From contig JAILHH010000034.1 in NCBI GenBank assembly GCA_024695935.1, positions 1 to 64,000 of the forward strand: a stretch of DNA of 64,000 nt, written 5' to 3'. Source of the stretch: Acetatifactor sp. Lineage in GTDB: Bacteria > Bacillota > Clostridia > Lachnospirales > Lachnospiraceae. Positions 35,430 to 43,928 of this stretch are shown in pieces. Below the pieces are notes generated by a model. The model searched no databases. It saw nothing but the letters and a program-made list of their open reading frames with translations, and had not been told where the DNA came from. Position 1 is the first letter of the stretch. Every line of letters begins with the position of its first letter. The translations under genes were made by a program, and so were the position numbers.

Positions 35430-36767
35430 TTATTCAGCGTCTGCTTCCTCAGCCTTCTTTGAAGACTTCTTTGCAGCGGGCTTTGACTCCTTTGCGTTCT
35501 CTACAACGAACTCAACTGCCTTCTTAACAAGGATATCCTCTTTAACCTGCTTTGCTCCTGACTCTCCGAGGAGTTCCTTAACCTTGTCTGTCTCCATCTG
35601 ATAAGCTTCAGCCATTGTCTTGATCTCGCTGTCGAACTCTTCATCTGTTGCCTCAAAGTTCTCTGCCTTTGCAACAGCTTCAAGAACAAGTCTTGACTGG
35701 ATTCTTCTGAGTGCCTGAGGTTTAACCTGCTCAAGGAAAGCATCAGCTGTCATGCCGGTGAACTGCATATACTGCTGCATTGAAAGACCCTGTGACTGAA
35801 GTCTCTGAGCGAAATCCTCAACCATCTGTCTCTGCTGTGTCTCAAGCATTGCATCGGGAATATCCATCTTTGCATCTGCGATGATAGCATCGATAACCGC
35901 ATCTTCCTTTGCATCCTTTGCGGCATCAGCCTTTCTTGAAAGGATGTTCTTCTTTACATCTTCCTTGTACTCAGCAAATGTATCGAACTCTGAAACTTCG
36001 CTTGCGAATTCATCGTCAAGCTCGGGAAGTTCCTTTTCTTTGATATCTTTTACTGTTACTTTGAATACTGCTGCCTTACCTGCAAGAGCCTCTGCCTGAT
36101 AATCCTCAGGGAAAGTTACATTAACGTCAACTTCCTTGCCGATCTCTGCTCCGATAAGTCCTGCCTCAAATCCGGGAATGAATGCGCCTGAACCGATGGT
36201 AAGAGGATAATCTGTACCCTTTCCGCCGTCGAATGCAACACCGTCAACAAATCCTTCGAAATCGATTGTTGTGATATCTCCGTCTTTTACAGGTCTGTCT
36301 GTGATATCGATATTTCTTGCATTGTTCTCACGCTCTTTGTTGATCTCAGCATCAACTTCTTCGTCTGTTACGTCGATGTCAACCTTGTCGATCTTTACTC
36401 CCTTGTATTTGCCAAGCTCAACTTCGGGCTTTAAAGCAACCTCAGCTGTAAATACAAAATTCTTTCCTGCCTCGATGGTAACTACATCGATCTTGGGCTG
36501 GGATACGATATCCTCACCGCAGTTGTCTGCTGCCTCTGCATAAGCATCGGGAATGATGAGATTAGCTGCATCCTCAAAGAAAACTTCCTTGCCGTACATC
36601 TGCTCGATAAGCTTTCTGGGAGCTTTTCCCTTACGGAAACCGGGAACGGAAATTTTGTTCTTATTATTCTGATAAGCCTTCTCAACTGCGTCTTCAAACT
36701 TAGCTGCTTCTACCTCGATAGTGAGGACAGCCATATTGTTGTCTTTTTTTTCTACTTTACAACTCAT
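35430..36767 (-). CDS. tig: trigger factor
   Basis: 445 residues. Ribosome-bound chaperone and prolyl isomerase. The N-terminal ribosome-binding domain carries GFRKGKAPRKLIEQMYG. The FKBP-type isomerase domain has ITTIDFEGFVDGVAFDGG and LTIGSGAFIPGFE. The C-terminal chaperone arms follow, with a lysine/alanine-rich tail. Start 36767 is chosen for AAGGAGG 10 bases upstream; the frame opens 12 codons earlier. Single gene with an extended -10 promoter. Confidence 0.97.
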   Translation of the reverse strand: MSCKVEKKDNNMAVLTIEVEAAKFEDAVEKAYQNNKNKISVPGFRKGKAPRKLIEQMYGKEVFFEDAANLIIPDAYAEAADNCGEDIVSQPKIDVVTIEAGKNFVFTAEVALKPEVELGKYKGVKIDKVDIDVTDEEVDAEINKERENNARNIDITDRPVKDGDITTIDFEGFVDGVAFDGGKGTDYPLTIGSGAFIPGFEAGLIGAEIGKEVDVNVTFPEDYQAEALAGKAAVFKVTVKDIKEKELPELDDEFASEVSEFDTFAEYKEDVKKNILSRKADAAKDAKEDAVIDAIIADAKMDIPDAMLETQQRQMVEDFAQRLQSQGLSMQQYMQFTGMTADAFLEQVKPQALRRIQSRLVLEAVAKAENFEATDEEFDSEIKTMAEAYQMETDKVKELLGESGAKQVKEDILVKKAVEFVVENAKESKPAAKKSSKKAEEADAE

Positions 36768-36864
36768 TGTTGTACTTCCTCCTTGAGGGCTTAAAACGCC
36801 CATAAATTATACATTTTCTCTTGTTTGCGGCATGAATTTCCCATCACGCCACAGTCATTTTGAA

Positions 36865-36893
36865 ATTATAGCACAAGCCTGCTAAAAAGACAA
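36865..36893 (-). promoter_or_regulatory. tig promoter
   Basis: TTGTCT and TATAAT with a 17-bp spacer; TG one base before the -10 makes an extended -10 element. Confidence 0.78.
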
Positions 36894-36915
36894 ATAATTT
36901 TTGCATATTCTGTTT

Positions 36916-38256
36916 TTATGCTTTTACATGGGATGCAATAACAATGATCCTGTTATCTTTATTACCCTCTATAAAGTCAGAAGCTTTTTTTCTGTTTTCC
37001 TCATCAAGCCCAGTAAAAGGTTCATCGAGAAGTATCATGGGAAAGTCTCCTGCAAAAGCCCGAAGCAGTGAAACTCTCCTCTTTTGTCCACCGGAGAGAT
37101 CCCTGACCGGCTTTTGTATATCCTCAGTGCCAAGCAGGGTCAGGGCAAGTTCATGCGCTCTTTTCCTGTCGCACCCTCCAAGCATTATATTTGTGATGGC
37201 GTCATGATCTTCAAAAAGCCTGTCCTCCTGAAAACAAAACGCCGCCTCCGGGGCATTCACACTTCCTCTGTCCGGTTTTTCAAGTTCTGAGAGGATTCTT
37301 AGCGTTGTGGTCTTACCGCTTCCTGACGGGTCATTTAGAAAATATATATTTCCCGAAAAAAGCTCCATGTTCACATTTTTTAATACTTCCTCATCCCCAA
37401 AACTTTTGCTGACATTTCGGAGTACTGCACTCGCTTCTGGGGACGTTTTTTTCTCCGTGAAAGTGATCTTACCGGTTCTTGGATAAAAATAAATATCCAA
37501 AAGCTTTATGAATAACTTTTCGGCAAGAAAACTTATGATAATGATCGCCACCGCCCAGGCAAAGACCCCGGGAGTATCCAGATATATCTTTGACAGATAC
37601 AATCTTCCTCCGATGGAATACTTTGGGGTTCCGATTATCTCTGCCGCAATCCCTGCCTTAAAACACATTCCGACAGATATCTTTGCCGCACTGTATACAT
37701 TATCCTTCACAGCCTCCTTGTAGATAAATCTGTAGGAGGTAAGGGGCGAAAAATGATATATATGCGCCACTTCCAGCATCTTTTTGTCAACTGTCTTCAT
37801 TCCTTCAAGGATATTTATATACATATTGGGAAGGGCAACCGGGATGCATACCGCCAGTGTCAAAAGGTCCGTTCCCCACCAGATTATCATGAGCACCACA
37901 AAAACGGCCACAGGCACACTTTTAAAAACCCCCACCAACGGGGCAAAGAACTCCTTAGCCGCTTTGAATCTCACAGCGATAATACTCATTATCACCGCAA
38001 GCAAAAATCCTGTTATGATCCCCAGGATTATCCTTATGATACTTCCGGATAATGAAATATAAAAATCTGCGGTAAGCAGGTACTCCCATAAAGTCACAAC
38101 AGTTTTTACGGGAGAAGCCAGCAAAATATCATTATGAACTATCATGGCTGTTACTTGCCAAAGTAACAGCCATATTATCAGGATAAAAGTTTTGTTTTTA
38201 ATAGTAGAAGTCCTCTTCGGGGAGGCTTCCTCCGATGAATGCGGGGTTCTTTTCAT
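36916..38256 (-). CDS. ABC transporter permease-ATPase fusion (NitT/TauT/SsuBC type)
   Basis: 446 residues combining two usual subunits. Residues 20-260 are a permease with about six membrane segments and an EAA-like loop near 162-190. Residues 278-446 are a compact ATPase domain. Its Walker A reads DPSGSGKTT (309-317), with Asp where the first Gly is expected. Q343 lies in CFQEDRLF, the signature is LSGGQKRRVSLLRA (387-400), Walker B is MILLDEPFTGLD, and H443 ends the domain. At about 170 residues the ATPase is shorter than the usual 230. Its start overlaps the binding-protein gene by 59 bp in another frame, with GAGGTGAT upstream. Dimerisation would give a full importer; the substrate is unknown. 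Confidence 0.85.
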   Translation of the reverse strand: MKRTPHSSEEASPKRTSTIKNKTFILIIWLLLWQVTAMIVHNDILLASPVKTVVTLWEYLLTADFYISLSGSIIRIILGIITGFLLAVIMSIIAVRFKAAKEFFAPLVGVFKSVPVAVFVVLMIIWWGTDLLTLAVCIPVALPNMYINILEGMKTVDKKMLEVAHIYHFSPLTSYRFIYKEAVKDNVYSAAKISVGMCFKAGIAAEIIGTPKYSIGGRLYLSKIYLDTPGVFAWAVAIIIISFLAEKLFIKLLDIYFYPRTGKITFTEKKTSPEASAVLRNVSKSFGDEEVLKNVNMELFSGNIYFLNDPSGSGKTTTLRILSELEKPDRGSVNAPEAAFCFQEDRLFEDHDAITNIMLGGCDRKRAHELALTLLGTEDIQKPVRDLSGGQKRRVSLLRAFAGDFPMILLDEPFTGLDEENRKKASDFIEGNKDNRIIVIASHVKA

Positions 38257-39166
38257 AGATCACCTCTAAGTATCCTTTGAGAGATTTTTTCATCTCATCT
38301 CCTGTGATGCTGACGATACTGCAATTTGGAATGGCCTTTTTTGCTATTGGCTCTTTTGCAACGATCTCTCTCTTTACGGCAAGAGCTGCAGCCTCATCCA
38401 CATTTCCGTTCACAAACTCAACACTGTTTTTGTGATCTTCCAAAAATTTCTTTACCACATCGGGATTTTCCTCTGCAAAAGCTTTTCTCACCACAGTTAC
38501 TCCCGTTACGATACCGCAATCGGGATTTACTTCCTCCCAGAGGGCATTCATATCCAAAACCACTTTCAGGTTCTCATTCTGTATACATGCCGCCGTCACA
38601 AATGGCTGAGGTAATAATCCGATGGCTGAACCATCCTCTGAAAGCACGCTTACCACCTCTGTGGCTTCTGCTCTGAAATCCAGATTTACATCATTTAAGA
38701 TACCGTTTTGTTCCAATATATAGGTAAGGACCAGATCAGGTGTTGTTCCCTGTCCCGTGAGCACTATTGTCTTTCCCTTCAGATCATCCACGCTGCCTAT
38801 GGTATCATCAGCGGCAACCATATAGAGGACTCCCAGAGTGTTAATATCGATCACTTCCACGCCACCCTCTGTCTTTTGATACAGATTTGCTGCTGCATTT
38901 GAAGGGATAAGTGCTATGTCAACCTGTCCCTGGATTATCTGGGGAAGTATCTCATCTGCACCGGTATACATCTGAAAATCATAATTCAGATCTGTCTTTT
39001 TGTTCTCACTCTCTTCCATAAGTTCCAAGAGTCCCATGGATGTGGGGCCTTTAAGGGATGCCACCCTCACTGTACCTTCAAACTGCTTTTTTCCGCAGCC
39101 TGTCATAATGGCAAACACCATTGAAATACAAACTGCAATGCTCAATACCTTTTTCATTGCTTTCAT
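38198..39166 (-). CDS. ABC transporter substrate-binding lipoprotein (NMT1/SsuA-like)
   Basis: 322 residues. Signal peptide with lipobox ending MTGC (Cys24), then a periplasmic-binding fold: VRVASLKGPTSMGLLEL, YTGADEILPQIIQGQVDIALIPSNAAA, and VVLTGQGTTPDLVLTYILEQ. These match the type-2 fold of NitT/TauT/thiamine-precursor binding proteins. It would be anchored outside the membrane and deliver ligand to the fused permease-ATPase that follows. Its start overlaps the kinase stop by 4 bp, so it is coupled to the kinase gene. Ligand unknown. Confidence 0.88.
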   Translation of the reverse strand: MKAMKKVLSIAVCISMVFAIMTGCGKKQFEGTVRVASLKGPTSMGLLELMEESENKKTDLNYDFQMYTGADEILPQIIQGQVDIALIPSNAAANLYQKTEGGVEVIDINTLGVLYMVAADDTIGSVDDLKGKTIVLTGQGTTPDLVLTYILEQNGILNDVNLDFRAEATEVVSVLSEDGSAIGLLPQPFVTAACIQNENLKVVLDMNALWEEVNPDCGIVTGVTVVRKAFAEENPDVVKKFLEDHKNSVEFVNGNVDEAAALAVKREIVAKEPIAKKAIPNCSIVSITGDEMKKSLKGYLEVIYEKNPAFIGGSLPEEDFYY

Positions 39167-40014
39167 GCTTTGTCTCCTTTTCTTTTGGTCAATTCCTGGT
39201 TGTCACCATATATAGCAACATAGCTTGTATATTCTTCAAACTCATGTTTCTTTTCATATTTTTTTGCCTTTAACTCTGCCAATAAAAACCTTATCCCCTC
39301 TGCTCCGTGATAGGGGGCAAGCCTTTTTATGAACATGTCGGCAGTGGGGATGCGCTTCTTTGGTTCCTTTACCAGGCAGTCCTTTAGCAAACTCATAACG
39401 CCTCTGCTTCCGCCCTGCAGATACATACACATGCTCTCATCCGTAGAGCCCGAAAGCATATAATAAAGGAGCTTTGCAAGAGAATAGACATCGCTTGCCG
39501 CAGTGGGCTCCTCATTATCGATAAAAAGCTCCGGAGCAGAAAAACTTTTGCTGCCGCTCACACTGTTATCGTCCTCTTCCCAGATGCAGCTGCCCAGATC
39601 CACCATTTTTACGTGGCCGTTTTCGCAGACTATTATATTTTCCGGTTTTAAGTCCCTGTATATCACGGGCGGATTACAGGTATTTAAATATCTGATGCCG
39701 TCAGCCACCTCCAGAGCGATCTTTACAGCCACTCCGAAATTCAGACTTTCCCTTTTGTCAGTCACCTGATACAGATCGGTTCCCGGCACATATTGGAGGA
39801 ACAGATACCCTTTTTCATCTTCCTCCAGATATTCCTTAAATCCTGCAAACAAAGGATGGTCGATCCTCTTATATATCTCTGCTTCCTTTTTGAGCAGGTC
39901 TTTATTCTCGCTTTCCTTGCAGGCAAAAAGCCCGCCTTTTTCAAGATCTCTCACAAGGCTTACCTTTGAAAAAGTCCCTGTTCCTATCTCTCGTATAAAT
40001 TCATATTTATCCAT
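39163..40014 (-). CDS. serine/threonine protein kinase (Hanks type)
   Basis: 283 residues, soluble, with no PASTA domains or membrane anchor. Glycine loop GTGTFSKV (11-18), ATP Lys33, helix C Glu44, catalytic YRDLKPEN (119-126, Tyr in place of His), DLG instead of DFG at 139-141, SAPE (159-162), and Asp175 in SDVYSLAKLLYYML. Key Lys, Asp and Asn residues are all present, so it should be active. Start 40014 has GGGAG 6 bases upstream; a TTG at 40056 has none. The stop overlaps the start of the binding-protein gene, which is unusual for a bacterial kinase. Confidence 0.9.
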   Translation of the reverse strand: MDKYEFIREIGTGTFSKVSLVRDLEKGGLFACKESENKDLLKKEAEIYKRIDHPLFAGFKEYLEEDEKGYLFLQYVPGTDLYQVTDKRESLNFGVAVKIALEVADGIRYLNTCNPPVIYRDLKPENIIVCENGHVKMVDLGSCIWEEDDNSVSGSKSFSAPELFIDNEEPTAASDVYSLAKLLYYMLSGSTDESMCMYLQGGSRGVMSLLKDCLVKEPKKRIPTADMFIKRLAPYHGAEGIRFLLAELKAKKYEKKHEFEEYTSYVAIYGDNQELTKRKGDKA

Positions 40015-40052
40015 TGTTTCTCCCGGGGTATAGCTGCCTTTGCCTGAGCGGA

Positions 40053-40703
40053 TCAAAATAAGACTTCATCAAAGGTATTTCCGAATTTTATGCCTATCAA
40101 AGTTCCTCCGAAAAATCCGTCAGAGATCTCTTTTAGTCTCTTTTTTAAAACCGCTTCACTGTCAATCTCTGTTATATTAAGGCATTCCGCGATCCTGCCG
40201 TTTTTGATCACTCCCTCTGTCTTACATAAATCCTTCTGACTTATAAGGACCATGCATCCGGGTTCGAATCTCAGGCACTCCGCCTCAGAGCTAAAACTGT
40301 ATACCTTGTCAAACTCAATACCATAATAGCACAAATTTGATAACTTATTATCATATTTTACCGCATTTCCATAATTATCACACACAAAAAATAAAAAAAC
40401 TCCATCCATTTCCAAAAAAGGCTTAACCGTGCGGTAAATATATGAAGTTAAACTCCCGGGGGTTTTGCCTTTTTTTAATTTCGGTATAAGCTCATCCCTC
40501 AGTTTCTCTTCAAGTTTTTTAAACATGGCCCCAAAGATTTCTCCGTGTTCTGCAACAAAATCATTTTTCTCTGTTCCCTCCTTGTCCCCATACGGGTCAA
40601 AGAGAACAGCCAGCACGACCTGCCTTTTTTTATTAAAACTGACATTTATATGCAGCACAAATACTCTGTCTTTTCCCGGTAATACTCTGGAATAGATTTT
40701 CAT
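40053..40703 (-). CDS. PP2C-like protein, probably degenerate
   Basis: 216 residues, cytosolic. No clear database-type motif is intact, but three segments fall where a PP2C phosphatase has its core strands: VVLAVLFDPYGDKEG (compare VADGMGG), RFEPGCMVLISQKD (compare EPGDxLLLCSDG) and GTLIGIKFGN near the end (compare DNITVVVV). The second metal Asp is replaced (SQKD). Together with the adjacent kinase this suggests a phosphatase or pseudo-phosphatase partner; that is an inference from spacing and context. Start 40703 has GGGAG upstream; the frame is open 11 codons further. First gene of the four-gene unit. Confidence 0.6.
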   Translation of the reverse strand: MKIYSRVLPGKDRVFVLHINVSFNKKRQVVLAVLFDPYGDKEGTEKNDFVAEHGEIFGAMFKKLEEKLRDELIPKLKKGKTPGSLTSYIYRTVKPFLEMDGVFLFFVCDNYGNAVKYDNKLSNLCYYGIEFDKVYSFSSEAECLRFEPGCMVLISQKDLCKTEGVIKNGRIAECLNITEIDSEAVLKKRLKEISDGFFGGTLIGIKFGNTFDEVLF

Positions 40704-40825
40704 ATATACTCTCCCATATTGAAACGTCCAAAACATAAATCAGGACTTTTTATTTTGATCTGTTTTGATGGAATTAAAAAAGAAATAAATACAGAACTTA
40801 CAGATTTTTAAGATAAATCCTTTCG

Positions 40826-40852
40826 GATCCGGAAAAAAATTCCCGGATCCGC
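40826..40852 (-). terminator. hairpin after rseP
   Basis: Perfect stem CGGATCCGGGAA/TTCCGGATCCG around T-rich loop bases, 12 bp past the rseP stop. The sequence after it is not a clean T run, so termination efficiency is unclear. Confidence 0.5.
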
Positions 40853-40863
40853 AGGACTTTTTA

Positions 40864-41916
40864 TCAGTGTACAAACACGTTCATAATATCATTAAAGAAA
40901 ATAAATACCATTAATACCATAAAGAACACAAATCCCACAAAGTGGACCATGCCCTCTTTTTCCGCGGGTATGGGTTTTCCCCTGAGGACCTCTAAAAACA
41001 AAAATACAAGTCTTCCACCGTCAAGAGCCGGGAAAGGAATGAGATTGAGAACTCCCAGGTTTACGGACAAAAGCATCATAATGTTTAACATGTTTACCAG
41101 CACATTTTTCCATCCATATTCCTTTGTGGCTTCATAAGTCTTTCCGACCACATTTACCGCAATGCCCACGGGACCTGCCACATCACGCCTGGACACCCTG
41201 CCCTTTATGAGCATGCCGAGACTCTTATAGGTGGATTTCATGGAATATTTAACTTCATAAAAAGCATATTTTACAAAATCTAATCCCTTTAATTCCACAA
41301 AATCGCTGTTTACGATGCCCAGCATATATCTGCCCTCTTCCTCATTGTAAAGAGGTGTGATCGTTGTCTCGTGCCTGCTGCCGTCTCTCTCATATGTAAG
41401 TTCCACGGTCTCACCCTGATTGGTTGCAGTAAAGAGCAGGATCTCCTCATAGAGATGTACCTTGTCACCGTCTATTGACAATATCCTGTCTCCGTCCTCA
41501 AGACCTGCTGCCGCTGCCGCACTGTCAGGCAATACCTCACTTGCCACAGGATCTCTCATGGCGATCATAGTGACCATGATGAGGGCGATTATAAATCCCA
41601 GGATGAAATTAAATATGGGGCCTGCAAAGACTGTGGCGATCCTGGACCAGACATTAGCCTTTAAAAAAGATCCTTCGGAATCCCCCTCTTTTTCATTTAA
41701 GCCATCCTCACCTTCAAAGGTACAGGCTCCGCCTATGGGAAGCCATTTTATGGAGTACTTGGTATCGCCTTTTTTAAATGAGACGATATCGGGCCCCATG
41801 CCCACGGAAAATTCCACAACGTGGATACCGTTTGCCTTTGCGATCAGAAAATGACCGAATTCGTGGGATATGACCACGATTCCAAATATCAAAATAAACA
41901 GAATTAAGCTAACCAA
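40864..41916 (-). CDS. rseP: RIP metalloprotease RseP (site-2 protease family)
   Basis: 350 residues. Intramembrane zinc protease. HEFGHFLIAK near residue 18 supplies two zinc ligands. A PDZ domain spans about 115-200 (SEVLPDSAAAAAGLEDGDRI). The second membrane motif LNLIPFPALDGGRL provides the third. Membrane segments lie at 2-20, 90-112, 285-305 and 325-345. Family members cut anti-sigma factors or signal-peptide remnants. Last gene of uppS-cdsA-dxr-rseP, one base after dxr. Confidence 0.95.
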   Translation of the reverse strand: MVSLILFILIFGIVVISHEFGHFLIAKANGIHVVEFSVGMGPDIVSFKKGDTKYSIKWLPIGGACTFEGEDGLNEKEGDSEGSFLKANVWSRIATVFAGPIFNFILGFIIALIMVTMIAMRDPVASEVLPDSAAAAAGLEDGDRILSIDGDKVHLYEEILLFTATNQGETVELTYERDGSRHETTITPLYNEEEGRYMLGIVNSDFVELKGLDFVKYAFYEVKYSMKSTYKSLGMLIKGRVSRRDVAGPVGIAVNVVGKTYEATKEYGWKNVLVNMLNIMMLLSVNLGVLNLIPFPALDGGRLVFLFLEVLRGKPIPAEKEGMVHFVGFVFFMVLMVFIFFNDIMNVFVH

Positions 41917-41917
41917 A

Positions 41918-43066
41918 CTATTTCACTTCTCCCATTATATATTCATAAGCCTCAGCCTCGGCGGAAAGTATCTCTTCCACCGTAGGATTTTCTATCACTA
42001 TGTGATCATCCATAACCTTTTCGATCAGATCCGTGATATCCGTATAGCCGATTTTTCTATCCAAAAACAGCGAAACCGCCTTTTCATTTGCGGCATTAAA
42101 AGCTGTGGGCATGCTGCCACCGCATTTAGCCGCACGGATTGCAAGAGACAGCCCCTTAAATGTATCCATATCCGGCTTTTCAAAGGTCAGGGTGCCTATA
42201 TCAAAAAGATTTAACCTCTTTCCGCTCAAAGGGCGCCTGTCGGGATAAAAAAGAGCATATTCTATGGGAAGTCTCATGTCAGGAGTGCCCAGCTGAGCGA
42301 TAACGGCTCCGTCCACATATTCAACAGCTGAATGGATCACGCTCTGGGGATGGACCACCACTGTGATATCATCCACATCCACATTAAAAAGCCAATGAGC
42401 TTCCATAACTTCGAGGCCTTTGTTTACAAGGGTTGAAGAATCGATTGTGATCTTTCTGCCCATGGCCCAGTTGGGATGCTTTAAGGCATCTTCCACCTGA
42501 ATTCCTTTAAGATCCTGAGGTTTTTTCCCTCTGAATGGTCCTCCGGAAGCGGTCAGAAGGATCTTTGAAACCTTATCAGCCGGCTCTCCCTGCAAGGATT
42601 GAAAAATAGCGCTGTGTTCACTGTCAACGGGCAGGATCCTCACATTATTTTTTCTTGCAAGATCCATTATGATATGCCCCGCACAGACCAGCGTCTCCTT
42701 GTTGGCAAGAGCTATGTCTTTTCCCGCCTCTATGGCTGCTATGGTGGGCCTTATTCCTATCATACCAACCACCGCAGTAAGCACCACATCGGCGCTGTCA
42801 ATGGTGGCAGCCTCTATCAGGCCCTCCATTCCGGATACCACTCTCACATCCAGGTCTTTTATTCTGATCCTTAGGTCCTCTGCGGCCTGCTCAGACCACA
42901 TAGCCACAAGCTCCGGTCTGTATTTTCTGACCTGGGCCTCCATTTTTTCAACACTTTTTCCTGCGGCCAGAGCCACAACCTTTAACTCCTCCGGATTTTC
43001 ATCCACCACTTCAAGCGTCTGGGTTCCTATGGATCCGGTGGAACCTAAAAGTGAAATATTATTCAT
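41918..43066 (-). CDS. dxr: 1-deoxy-D-xylulose 5-phosphate reductoisomerase
   Basis: 382 residues. Second step of the MEP isoprenoid pathway, giving 2-C-methyl-D-erythritol 4-phosphate with NADPH and a metal ion. The N-terminal Rossmann motif is LLGSTGSIGTQTLEV. ALANKETLVCAGHI, PVDSEHSAIFQSLQG and MGRKITIDSSTLVNKGLEVMEA are the conserved substrate and metal segments. It sits between cdsA and rseP in the widespread order and would feed undecaprenyl phosphate synthesis by UppS. Confidence 0.97.
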   Translation of the reverse strand: MNNISLLGSTGSIGTQTLEVVDENPEELKVVALAAGKSVEKMEAQVRKYRPELVAMWSEQAAEDLRIRIKDLDVRVVSGMEGLIEAATIDSADVVLTAVVGMIGIRPTIAAIEAGKDIALANKETLVCAGHIIMDLARKNNVRILPVDSEHSAIFQSLQGEPADKVSKILLTASGGPFRGKKPQDLKGIQVEDALKHPNWAMGRKITIDSSTLVNKGLEVMEAHWLFNVDVDDITVVVHPQSVIHSAVEYVDGAVIAQLGTPDMRLPIEYALFYPDRRPLSGKRLNLFDIGTLTFEKPDMDTFKGLSLAIRAAKCGGSMPTAFNAANEKAVSLFLDRKIGYTDITDLIEKVMDDHIVIENPTVEEILSAEAEAYEYIMGEVK

Positions 43067-43097
43067 ATTGGTGCCTCCCTTTCACAAAAAATATGCA

Positions 43098-43928
43098 TTA
43101 AAGCAGGCAGACTGCCAAAAAATATACCAATGGAGCCACCACGATGGTGGAATCGAATCTGTCCATTATACCACCGTGTCCCGGTATGAGTTTTCCGTAA
43201 TCCTTTATATTTCGGTTTCTCTTGATGGCACTTGCGGCAAGATCTCCCACTATGCTCATAAGGGCTCCTGCCCCGGCAAGGATCGCAGTCTTACATATGC
43301 TTCCCTGAATATCAAGATTTCCGTTTATGGCAAGAGCGGCATATATCGCACCTATCAAGGCGCTTCCAAGCACACCGCCGACACATCCCTCCACTGTTTT
43401 TTTGGGGGAAAGTTCGGGGAAGGCTTTATGTTTTCCAAAAAGCTTTCCGGAGACATAAGCCATGGTATCGCACCCCCAGCTGCTTATCAGGATCAGCCAG
43501 ACCACATATGCTCCGTCTGCCCCTTCCCTTGTCAGATAAATAAATGAAAGCATCAGCGGGGCATATATATATGCAAAGACTGCCCCCACCGCCTGATCGG
43601 CATTAAACTTTGGAAATGCAAAAACATATGCAAACATAAAGGCCAGTATGGTGCACACCAGTGCGCCCATCATAAATACAAAACTGTCGAGATAATATAC
43701 CGAATAAACTCCCGCATACAGAGTGACTATCCCGACAAAACCTATGATCTCAAGGGCGTTTACCTTTTTACCGTTTACATCTGACACTCCCAAAACCTGC
43801 GTCATCTCTTTAAAACCTATAAGTGAAATGATGCAAAGACCTATACACAAGACAGGTCCTCCTATGGCCATTCCAAAGATAGATATTGCAAGTATTACTA
43901 TTCCGCTTAACAGCCTGACTCCAAACAT
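43098..43928 (-). CDS. cdsA: phosphatidate cytidylyltransferase
   Basis: 276 residues, about eight membrane segments. Makes CDP-diacylglycerol, the precursor of phospholipids. The C-terminal signature SAIKRNRNIKDYGKLIPGHGGIMDRFDS is complete. Its ATG shares one base with the uppS stop (TAATG). Confidence 0.95.
   Translation of the reverse strand: MFGVRLLSGIVILAISIFGMAIGGPVLCIGLCIISLIGFKEMTQVLGVSDVNGKKVNALEIIGFVGIVTLYAGVYSVYYLDSFVFMMGALVCTILAFMFAYVFAFPKFNADQAVGAVFAYIYAPLMLSFIYLTREGADGAYVVWLILISSWGCDTMAYVSGKLFGKHKAFPELSPKKTVEGCVGGVLGSALIGAIYAALAINGNLDIQGSICKTAILAGAGALMSIVGDLAASAIKRNRNIKDYGKLIPGHGGIMDRFDSTIVVAPLVYFLAVCLL

Noticed and set aside
40014..40056. TTG start at 40056 for the protein kinase
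   Set aside because: It would add 14 residues before the kinase fold and has no ribosome site; ATG at 40014 has GGGAG at good spacing.
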